The translations under genes were made by a program, and so were the position numbers. A stretch of DNA of 8,643 nt. Origin: Desulfoprunum sp. GTDB lineage: Bacteria; Desulfobacterota; Desulfobulbia; Desulfobulbales; Desulfocapsaceae. Numbering within the stretch: position 1 is the first letter of the stretch; each line of letters opens with the position of its first letter. The DNA lies in the NCBI GenBank assembly GCA_030696435.1, contig JAUYSF010000379.1, forward strand, positions 1 to 8,643, written 5' to 3'. Of the stretch, positions 1-6,333 are shown piece by piece. The notes below the pieces were generated by a model that saw nothing but the letters and a program-made list of their open reading frames with translations, did no database searches and was not told the DNA's origin.

Positions 1-114
1 AAAGTATCTGCGACTCAGAATTCACTGCACCGGAAGACTCAATCCGATTTCGATAGCGATTTCGATCCCGATGGATTCAATGACAGCAACCTGAACAGTT
101 ACAAATCAAGATGA
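1..114 (+). CDS. Possible C-terminal end of a convergent plus-strand gene
   Basis: Frame 1 of the plus strand is open from the window edge to a TGA at 112-114 and encodes 37 residues. They include an Asp-rich stretch, DFDSDFDPDGFNDSN, and end in NSYKSR. A convergent neighbour would explain why the gsp operon ends here. The evidence is thin: the piece is short, no start is visible and the family is not recognisable. A second plus frame is also open up to about position 94, and the Asp-rich stretch comes from a short DNA repeat. It could equally be non-coding. Confidence 0.3.
   Translation, partial: KVSATQNSLHRKTQSDFDSDFDPDGFNDSNLNSYKSR
45..66 (+). repeat. Short direct repeat, two copies of CGATTTCGAT
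   Basis: CGATTTCGAT occurs at 45-54 and again at 57-66, a 12-nt period, with a further CGAT at 69-72. If the plus-strand frame is coding, the repeat yields alternating Asp residues (DFDSDFDPD). The array is too short to be a recognised repeat family. Confidence 0.5.
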
Positions 115-165
115 AAACAAGAAGGCAAGCAGCACAGCGTAGCCGGCAAAGTTAGCTCTTGTTTT
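114..165. terminator. Possible weak bidirectional terminator (inverted repeat)
   Basis: AAAACAAGA at 114-122 is perfectly complementary to TCTTGTTTT at 157-165, giving a 9-bp stem with T-rich 3' ends in both directions and a 34-nt G+C-rich loop. It sits just past the gspE stop and right at the stop of the possible convergent reading frame, where a shared terminator would be expected. The stem is A+T-rich and the loop long, so intrinsic termination would be weak. The call rests mainly on position. Confidence 0.3.
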
Positions 166-175
166 GAAAATGGAA

Positions 176-1879
176 TTACACATGAGACACCCGATAAACC
201 TCTTCAATAGTGGTGACTCCCTGTAAAACTTTCATGGCGCCATCCTGGCGCAAGGTAATCATCCCCTCAGAAATGGCCTGTTGTTTTATAGCATTGGCAT
301 CGGCAGTTTTGAGGACAAGACTCTTCATTGACTGGCTCATCAAGAGCAGTTCAAAAATCCCACACCTGCCTCTATAACCGGTATGATGGCATTTGCTGCA
401 GCCGGAACCACGGAATACCTTTTTATTTTGAGTTAGGGACGAGTCCAGCCCGAGTCTTCGCAATTCTTCCGGATCGGGCGTGTATTCCTCTTTACAGTGT
501 GAACAGATCATACGCACCAGTCTTTGGGCGAGAATGGCGTTGATTGACGAAGAGAGCAGGAACGGTTCGATACCCATATCGATGAGACGGGTAATGGCAC
601 TGGCGGAATCATTGGTATGCAGGGTTGAAAACACCAGATGGCCGGTAAGAGCTGACTGAATGGCAATCTCGGCTGTTTCGGAATCACGAATTTCGCCTAT
701 CAAAATAACATCAGGATCTTGCCGGACGATGGACCTCAAGCCGGAGGCAAAGGTTAGGTCAATCAACGGATTGACCTGAACCTGACCGATACCACTGATT
801 TTATACTCTACCGGGTCCTCTATCGTGATGATATTTATATCTGTTTTGTGGATTGTCGTGAGCGCTGCATAAAGAGTGGTTGTTTTCCCCGACCCGGTGG
901 GGCCGGTGACAAGGACAATGCCGTGCGCCGCATGTATCTCTTCGACAAACGGTCGTAATCGGTCATCAGGCATGCCGAGATCGGAAAGTGAGATCAGCAC
1001 TGAAGATTTGTCGAGCAAACGCATAACAACGCGTTCTCCTGCGGAGGTCGGCAGAGTCGATACACGCACGTCAATATCTTTATTGCCTATCTTCAGTTCG
1101 ATGCGGCCATCCTGAGGCAGCATCTTCACGTCAATCTTCAGTTTTGCCATGATCTTGATCCGCGACACAAGGGCAGATTGCGCGTGCTTGGGCGGACTGA
1201 GCATGTCATAGAGGATACCATCGATCCTCTGTCTGATCTTGAGACTGTTCTGATAGGGTTCGATATGGATGTCAGAGGCGTTATCACGTACGGCCTGAGA
1301 AAACATCAGATTAACAAGGCGGACGACCGGCGCGTCACTGGTATCATCGAGTAAATCCCCAACCTCTTCTATCGCCGAGAACAGCCTCTCCGGATCTTCA
1401 TCGTTGATATCCTGCATCACTTCTTCAGCAGTATCCTGAGTCATATCATAGGCATAATTGATGGAGTTGATAATGACATGCGCAGGACAGAGAACAGCTC
1501 GGGCACCCTCCCAACCGAGGATATGGCGAATATCATCGGCTGGCTGAAAAGAATATGGATCGTTGATGGCTATATAGGCATCATCAAAATCAGCAATTGG
1601 AACCATCTTGTTTTTCTTCAAAAAACCAATACTCAATCGTGATGTAAATTCACTCTGTATTTCGGTGGGCAGAGTCGATATCAACTCCATATCAAACTGA
1701 ATAGCCAAGGCCTCCAACAGATCGATTTCATCAATTTCTTTTTGCTGTATCAGGATTTTACCAATACGTCCACCCGTAGACGCCTGGGCATCCAAGGCAG
1801 TTTGGAGTACGGCCGAGGATATCTTCTTCTTTTCTATGAGAATCTCTCCGATCCTCTTTATAAGATATAATTTTTTCAT
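176..1879 (-). CDS. gspE: Type II secretion assembly ATPase GspE with MshEN-like N-terminal domain
   Basis: GspE (567 aa) is the cytoplasmic hexameric ATPase that powers pseudopilus assembly. The catalytic part shows Walker A GPTGSGKT (326-333), the Asp box ITIEDPVEY (351-359), Walker B VILIGEIRD (391-399), the His box LTGHLVFSTLHTND (411-424), and a zinc-binding tetracysteine CxxC (459, 462) and CxxC (494, 497). The N2 segment has the family motif SDIHIEP (202-208). The N-terminus holds two 24-residue repeats (9-32 and 38-61) of the form RIGxILIxxxxIxxxxLxxALxxQ, separated by five residues, matching the layout of the c-di-GMP-binding MshEN domain. The start is the ATG at 1877-1879, with only a weak ribosome site in the 17-nt gap after gspD. 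It is the last gene of the operon, away from gspF. PilB and MshE are close relatives; the gsp neighbours decide the name. Confidence 0.95.
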   Translation of the reverse strand: MKKLYLIKRIGEILIEKKKISSAVLQTALDAQASTGGRIGKILIQQKEIDEIDLLEALAIQFDMELISTLPTEIQSEFTSRLSIGFLKKNKMVPIADFDDAYIAINDPYSFQPADDIRHILGWEGARAVLCPAHVIINSINYAYDMTQDTAEEVMQDINDEDPERLFSAIEEVGDLLDDTSDAPVVRLVNLMFSQAVRDNASDIHIEPYQNSLKIRQRIDGILYDMLSPPKHAQSALVSRIKIMAKLKIDVKMLPQDGRIELKIGNKDIDVRVSTLPTSAGERVVMRLLDKSSVLISLSDLGMPDDRLRPFVEEIHAAHGIVLVTGPTGSGKTTTLYAALTTIHKTDINIITIEDPVEYKISGIGQVQVNPLIDLTFASGLRSIVRQDPDVILIGEIRDSETAEIAIQSALTGHLVFSTLHTNDSASAITRLIDMGIEPFLLSSSINAILAQRLVRMICSHCKEEYTPDPEELRRLGLDSSLTQNKKVFRGSGCSKCHHTGYRGRCGIFELLLMSQSMKSLVLKTADANAIKQQAISEGMITLRQDGAMKVLQGVTTIEEVYRVSHV

Positions 1880-1896
1880 ACGTATTCGTATCCAGG

Positions 1897-4152
1897 CTAT
1901 TCTTTTCCCGGACGATTCTTCTGTAATTTCTCAATATTTTCCTTTGCAATCTGCACCAGAGAAAAGCCTTTTTTACTGGGATCAGTTGAGGCAGGTGCAA
2001 CAGCGGATGTCTCAGTGGAAATAACGGCCTGATACATTTCCATAGCCTTTGCCGGTTTTCCCTCATACTCATAAACTACGCCGAGATTCAACAAGGCAAA
2101 AGGGTTTTTCGGATCATTCTCGAGGGCCATAAGAAAAAAATCCTTCGCCTCCTGGAAGTTGTTCTTCCGGAGCTTTTCATAGCCCATATCCGAAAGGGCC
2201 ATGGAGTGTCCCGTGTTCACCACATTCTGTCCCTTGTTGTGCAGTTGAGGTATCGGCTTATCAACATCATCTTCTTTTTTTAAGGTTATTACGGAGAGGT
2301 CTGCCGGGTTTCGTATTATATGTGGAGTGATAAATATAAACATATTTGTCTTGTTGCTGCTCCGAGTCTCGGTTTTAAACAAGCGACCAAGAATTGGAAT
2401 ATCACCGAGAAGCGGTACGCTCCATACGCTGTTTGTAGCGTCCTGACCAATGATGCCACCTATCACTACCGTATCCGTATCATTGAGTATGACCGTTGTA
2501 TCGGCGGTTCGTTTATAGGTGGTAGGGCGGAATTTATCGCTTGGGTCATTGCCTTTGAGTTTAACGATCTCCGTCTTGATCTCAAGCCGCAGGGTATCAG
2601 CCTGATTGATATGGGGAGTAATTGTCAGTTTCGTGGAAACGTCTTTGTACTCATACTGGGTATAATCCTGCTCAGCCGAGGTGGTGTTTTGACTTGTGAT
2701 ATAGGGAACATTTTCGCCGACACTGATTTCCGCTTTCTTATTATCGGTGGTGAGTATCTGTGGTGTTGAGATGATATTGATGTCGCTATCGCTTTTATAG
2801 GCTCTTAATATTGCTGCTATATTTGGAAATGTAATCCCGCCTATCTGTATACCCTGCTTGAGTACGCCAAGAGAAAACCCGGTTGGTAAAGAAGGATCTT
2901 TGCCATTTATCCCGCTGATCAAATTGTAAGCTGGATCGGTATTACCACTGAAACCACTCACAAGCTGCCCAGTGCTATCAGCAAAAACTCCGCCACTTAT
3001 CCACTGCACCCCCACATCAAAGGATTTATCTGTATCGACTTCCATAATCAAGGCCTCCAGATAAACCATGCGCCGAGGAATATCGAGTTTTTTGATCACT
3101 TCTTCAATAACGCTGAATTCCTCCTTTGAAGCGATAATTATGAGTGAATTTGTCTCTACATCCGCTGTAACCTTCACATCTCTAGATATTGCGGGAATCT
3201 TGACCCCTTCTTTGTCTGTTGATTGCTTTTCAGGCAAGGCGGTAAGGGTCTTGGCCAATTCTACGGCACTGGCATTCTGGAGATAAAACACATGAATATT
3301 TCCCTCTCCCCGCTTAACTTCCGTATCGAGTAAAGCTACCAGATTTTTTACACGTACAATATCTGCTGTGCCGGCAACAACAACCAGGGCATTGATCCTT
3401 TCATAGGGCACAACTTTAACGGAAGGAGCCGAAGTATTTTCTTTTCTGGCAGCGGCAGCCTGCTGATAGATGGTGCCAAGAATTTTAGAAACAGACTCAG
3501 AAGTTGCATACTTCAAAGGAATAACTACGATATCTTCCTTGAAAAACTCTACATCAAGGGCTTCAATAATGGCCAGAAGCCGTTGTATATTGGAAAGAGT
3601 CTCGGTAACGATGAGCATGCCGGAGGGGGTATGGGCAATCACTACCGAGGTTTTGGAAACAAGCGGTGCCAGGACTTTTTTCATCTCCTCCGGCGAGCTG
3701 TATTTTAATGGAATCAATTGGGTAACTATTTTATCTTCCGGATCTGAGCTTATGTTTAAGCCCAGGGTCTCAATATTCTGGGAGCGGGCCTCCGCAGAGG
3801 GCAGAATCTTGATAACTGATCCGGCAGTTACAGTGGTAAAACCATGCACATCCAAGACAGATTCGAAAACCCGGTATGCCTCCTCCTCAGATATTTTTGT
3901 TGGTGATACTATCGTCACATTGCCCTGGACTGTTTTATCAACAACAAAGTTTTTACCTGTAAGTTCACTTATATACTTAATAAATGTCCGGATATCGACA
4001 TTGTCAAAATCGATAGTTATAAAGCGTTTGCCCGCATCTTTGCCTGGAGGGGCACCTGGGAGTGTCGAATTTTCAGCGCCATCAGTCTGCATTGGCAGCA
4101 AACAAAGTAACAGGGCAAAAATGAGGGAATATTGAAAGTGTATTTTAAACAT
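1897..4152 (-). CDS. gspD: Type II secretion outer-membrane secretin GspD with C-terminal TPR-like extension
   Basis: GspD (751 aa) forms the multimeric outer-membrane channel of the T2SS. The ATG at 4150-4152 is chosen because it is directly followed by a signal peptide (1 to about 26, core SLIFALLLCLLP). The frame is open farther upstream to an ATG at 4272, but that would add 40 residues ahead of the signal peptide and overlap gspC. AAGG lies only 3 nt before the chosen start. Domains in order: N0 (about 45-120), N1 (about 143-200), N2 (about 207-277) and N3 (about 285-357), then the secretin core (about 358-614) with VGENVPYI (478-485) and the hallmark VPLLGDIPILGRLF (579-592). After a linker, residues 650-712 form about two TPR-like units (GYEKLRKNNFQEAKDFFLMA; LLNLGVVYEYEGKPAKAMEM), then a last helix to residue 746. 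The start is 10 nt after gspC, and gspE follows after 17 nt. Confidence 0.96.
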   Translation of the reverse strand: MFKIHFQYSLIFALLLCLLPMQTDGAENSTLPGAPPGKDAGKRFITIDFDNVDIRTFIKYISELTGKNFVVDKTVQGNVTIVSPTKISEEEAYRVFESVLDVHGFTTVTAGSVIKILPSAEARSQNIETLGLNISSDPEDKIVTQLIPLKYSSPEEMKKVLAPLVSKTSVVIAHTPSGMLIVTETLSNIQRLLAIIEALDVEFFKEDIVVIPLKYATSESVSKILGTIYQQAAAARKENTSAPSVKVVPYERINALVVVAGTADIVRVKNLVALLDTEVKRGEGNIHVFYLQNASAVELAKTLTALPEKQSTDKEGVKIPAISRDVKVTADVETNSLIIIASKEEFSVIEEVIKKLDIPRRMVYLEALIMEVDTDKSFDVGVQWISGGVFADSTGQLVSGFSGNTDPAYNLISGINGKDPSLPTGFSLGVLKQGIQIGGITFPNIAAILRAYKSDSDINIISTPQILTTDNKKAEISVGENVPYITSQNTTSAEQDYTQYEYKDVSTKLTITPHINQADTLRLEIKTEIVKLKGNDPSDKFRPTTYKRTADTTVILNDTDTVVIGGIIGQDATNSVWSVPLLGDIPILGRLFKTETRSSNKTNMFIFITPHIIRNPADLSVITLKKEDDVDKPIPQLHNKGQNVVNTGHSMALSDMGYEKLRKNNFQEAKDFFLMALENDPKNPFALLNLGVVYEYEGKPAKAMEMYQAVISTETSAVAPASTDPSKKGFSLVQIAKENIEKLQKNRPGKE

Positions 4153-4162
4153 AGGCCTTGAA

Positions 4163-4846
4163 TTATTGGGAAGGTTGTGTTGGCAATTGGAGATTGAATC
4201 TCCGGGCTGGGCGTATCGTTGTCGGCTGTGTTTCTTCTGCGGGAATATCGGCTGGTAAAGGCGCTGCCTCATTAATTACCTGCTCCGGCCCAGGTAATGT
4301 TTCCTCTTGTCGTACTGCCGGGGCTACTGCTGTTGGCATGGAGGTGGTATATTTGGCCGCCTCGGTCATATCGAGGATCTCATCCTTGCTATTATAATTC
4401 AGGACGACTTTCCCCCTGACTATCTCTTTCAAGATTGCTCCTTGGACCATCTCCCCCAGTTGATAGATATCCTGCGTCTTTTTCCCTTTCTCCAATATAA
4501 TCGCTCTACTCTCATCTTTTTTGCCGATGATCGTGCCGAGCAAAACGAGATCAAGGGATGTAGCCTGTAAATTTTCGAGGTCTCCAGCGGCGGATTTTTC
4601 TTCCTTATTGGCAGAAGGCGGTGGCCCAAAGAGATTGCGTTCAAGAACAATGCGGGCATCATCCTCCACCGTACGCTTGAGTATGATTACTGCCTGCTTT
4701 TTTTCAGGCACCTGGGCGGTAAGCTGCTTTTCATCACCAGGGACAAACAGAACCTTCTCAACTATTTTGTAAAATCCCTCAACTGCCAGGACACAGCCCA
4801 AAGTGATAAACAGTAATGGCAGGATAGCCGAGATGCGTGTCTTCAT
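4163..4846 (-). CDS. gspC: Type II secretion protein GspC, without a PDZ domain
   Basis: GspC (227 aa) bridges the inner-membrane platform and the GspD secretin across the periplasm. Residues 6-25 form a single membrane helix. The homology region (HR) follows: an IVLERNLFG box (66-74), then LDLVLLGTIIG (98-108), a strand around SRAIILEKG and YQLGE (128-132), and LKEIVRGKVVLNY (139-151). These are the conserved HR strands that contact the GspD N0 domain. After about residue 166 the protein becomes a Pro/Ala/Glu/Thr-rich tail to the end. There is no PDZ domain, and gspD begins only 10 nt after the stop, so none can be hidden by a frameshift. ATG start with a good ribosome site (GAGAGG, 7 nt upstream) overlapping the gspN stop. 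PilP shares this HR fold, but the neighbours identify GspC. Confidence 0.9.
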   Translation of the reverse strand: MKTRISAILPLLFITLGCVLAVEGFYKIVEKVLFVPGDEKQLTAQVPEKKQAVIILKRTVEDDARIVLERNLFGPPPSANKEEKSAAGDLENLQATSLDLVLLGTIIGKKDESRAIILEKGKKTQDIYQLGEMVQGAILKEIVRGKVVLNYNSKDEILDMTEAAKYTTSMPTAVAPAVRQEETLPGPEQVINEAAPLPADIPAEETQPTTIRPARRFNLQLPTQPSQ

Positions 4847-4853
4847 AGCGTAG

Positions 4854-4859
4854 CCTCTC
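4854..4859 (-). promoter_or_regulatory. Ribosome binding site of gspC
   Basis: On the minus strand GAGAGG lies 7 nt before the gspC ATG and overlaps the TGA stop of gspN. It is the clearest Shine-Dalgarno sequence in the window and fixes the gspC start. Ribosomes ending gspN would sit on it, so the two genes may be translationally coupled. Confidence 0.6.
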
Positions 4860-5745
4860 AGAGTCCAAACCGAAATGTTGGCTTTTGCAGACTTCCATTG
4901 ACCCTAAAGGGAATCGTGGATTTTTTATACTGCTTCAGCAAAGTACGCACTTCGTTCTGGAGAGTCGGGCTGTTTTGTATGAAACCGGCCTGCGGAGCGA
5001 CATCCCCAGTTACAGTTATGTCGCTGATATACCACGGGGAAATCACGCGCACCGTACTCGAAAAATCGGCAGACAGCTCTTTCCCTTTCATCTTTCCCTT
5101 TGACACCTGCAATTCCTGTTTGTCGTATTTGATTTCCATTTCCATCTGTTGAAGATCAATGGCATTCATGGCCAAAATAGGTTGAACAAGAGAGATTTTT
5201 CCTGCCATGAGCTTCACTTTCCCTTGTGCTTTCCCCGCCATATACTGATTGATCACTGCAGAAAAGCTGCCGGTGAAATCGAACAGGCCCGAGATCTCAC
5301 GTTCAAGTACGTCGTGAATCGGCTTCATCTCTGCAAGGTTCATGTTCTGTATCTTGATCTGCTCTAGAGAAAACTGGTTGTCCTTTCGCTCAAGATGCAA
5401 GGTTCCGCTAAATTGTCCTGAATAACTTTCACCCTTCAGCTCAAATACCTTTCCAAACGCAGTCAATGCCGGTGATATTGTAATGGAATTCAATTTGACA
5501 AGGGGAGCTTTTTCTTGTTTTGGTAGAGAAAAGCTCACACCCTCAAGGGAGATGCTGAGCGGAAAATAATAGGCAAGATGCCCTATTCTGCACTCAGTGC
5601 CACTAAAGAGTTTCTGGGCCTGTTTAACGCAATATTTCTTAAAGATATCCTCTGGAAAGCGCACATACAACAACACTGCGGTAAGCAAAACTGCATAACA
5701 ACAATAGAAGAACCAACGTAGATATGCGCTTGCGCTGGAGATCAT
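4858..5745 (-). CDS. gspN: Type II secretion system protein GspN (AsmA-like, membrane-anchored)
   Basis: A 295-residue protein with one N-terminal membrane helix (about 10-29) and a large periplasmic part rich in beta-strands. Repeated amphipathic strands (LEGVSFSLP, VKLNSITISP, FSGTLHLER, VKLMAGKISL) and the ending PFRVNGSLQKPTFRFGL resemble the GspN family and the wider AsmA-like fold, in which a final GxLxxPxF strand is typical. GspN is an optional T2SS part, and no firm biochemical role is established. The position in the operon between gspM and gspC supports the name. It starts with ATG in a 4-nt overlap with the gspM stop; GAAGAGAG lies shortly upstream. Two cysteines predicted to be periplasmic, C39 and C52, could form a disulfide. 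Alternative: a generic AsmA-like protein, which the operon context makes less likely. Confidence 0.87.
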   Translation of the reverse strand: MISSASAYLRWFFYCCYAVLLTAVLLYVRFPEDIFKKYCVKQAQKLFSGTECRIGHLAYYFPLSISLEGVSFSLPKQEKAPLVKLNSITISPALTAFGKVFELKGESYSGQFSGTLHLERKDNQFSLEQIKIQNMNLAEMKPIHDVLEREISGLFDFTGSFSAVINQYMAGKAQGKVKLMAGKISLVQPILAMNAIDLQQMEMEIKYDKQELQVSKGKMKGKELSADFSSTVRVISPWYISDITVTGDVAPQAGFIQNSPTLQNEVRTLLKQYKKSTIPFRVNGSLQKPTFRFGL

Positions 5746-6329
5746 GGGCCACTCTCTTCAACAAAGGTGGTTATCTGCATAATTACATCAATATCCCCTT
5801 GTTCCTTTGCACTTTCCTGAATGGAAATCCGGCGAAGAGAAACAACATTCTCAGCGGATTCAATCAATTTCAGGAAGGCAACCAGCCCCTCCAGAGTTGT
5901 TTCCTGTAATTTCATCTCCACCAAAGACTCCCGTAAAGGACCTTCACCTTCGGCTATCGAAGGTTTCATATATTTTATTTTTTCCTTTACCTTTGCCTGT
6001 TCCGCCTGCTGGTCCAAAAATGAAAAAAGGGCGAAGTCATTGGATCGCTTTGCCAATCTGTCTCGAATGCCCCCTTCTTCTTTCTTTACCAGTAGATACT
6101 CCTGGCGTAATTTCTTGATTTCCTGAAGATCCTCCTGTCTTTGCTGCACGGAATGTAACAACCTTGATCGTGAATCAAAATAGGGAGAGATCATCAGCTG
6201 GTAAACAAAAAATATCAGCAGAATTAAAGACGTACAAATAAGCAAAATTCTCTGGCGGTTATCCAGTTGGTCGAATCCGCTTTTCTCCCTGAGGGCCTTC
6301 AGGGCTATGTGTGCAAAGAGAGAACTCAT
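5742..6329 (-). CDS. gspM: Type II secretion inner-membrane platform protein GspM
   Basis: GspM (195 aa from this start) is a bitopic inner-membrane protein that stabilises GspL. It has a short cytoplasmic N-terminus, one transmembrane helix at about 27-46 (RILLICTSLILLIFFVYQLM), a charged coiled-coil-like stretch (about 53-98), and a periplasmic PilO/GspM-like ferredoxin fold (about 100-190) with an LEGLVAFLKLIE helix and an alternating DIDVIMQITTF strand. I chose the ATG at 6327-6329, 4 nt after the gspL stop. An in-frame TTG at 6348-6350 would add seven residues and overlap gspL by 17 nt, but no well-placed ribosome site precedes it. The stop codon overlaps the gspN start as ATGA, suggesting translational coupling. 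Sequence conservation in GspM is low, so the call rests on topology, length and the position between gspL and gspN. Confidence 0.88.
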   Translation of the reverse strand: MSSLFAHIALKALREKSGFDQLDNRQRILLICTSLILLIFFVYQLMISPYFDSRSRLLHSVQQRQEDLQEIKKLRQEYLLVKKEEGGIRDRLAKRSNDFALFSFLDQQAEQAKVKEKIKYMKPSIAEGEGPLRESLVEMKLQETTLEGLVAFLKLIESAENVVSLRRISIQESAKEQGDIDVIMQITTFVEESGP

Positions 6330-6333
6330 CTTG

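Noticed and set aside
2320..2769. A 149-codon plus-strand open frame inside gspD
   Set aside because: It is antisense to the secretin core, whose motifs are clear, and its own sequence has no family features.
3470..4135. A 221-codon open frame on the plus strand inside gspD
   Set aside because: It is antisense to the well-supported N0-N2 region of GspD, shows no recognisable domain and has no neighbours on that strand. It is a shadow of the coding frame.
1897..4152. GspD as a type IV pilus secretin PilQ
   Set aside because: The N0-N1-N2-N3 layout without AMIN domains, and the gspC and gspE neighbours, fit GspD.
4153..4272. N-terminal extension of GspD by 40 residues from an upstream ATG
   Set aside because: It would overlap the gspC tail by about 110 nt and put a polar stretch before an evident signal peptide. 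The start at 4152 fits a secreted outer-membrane protein.
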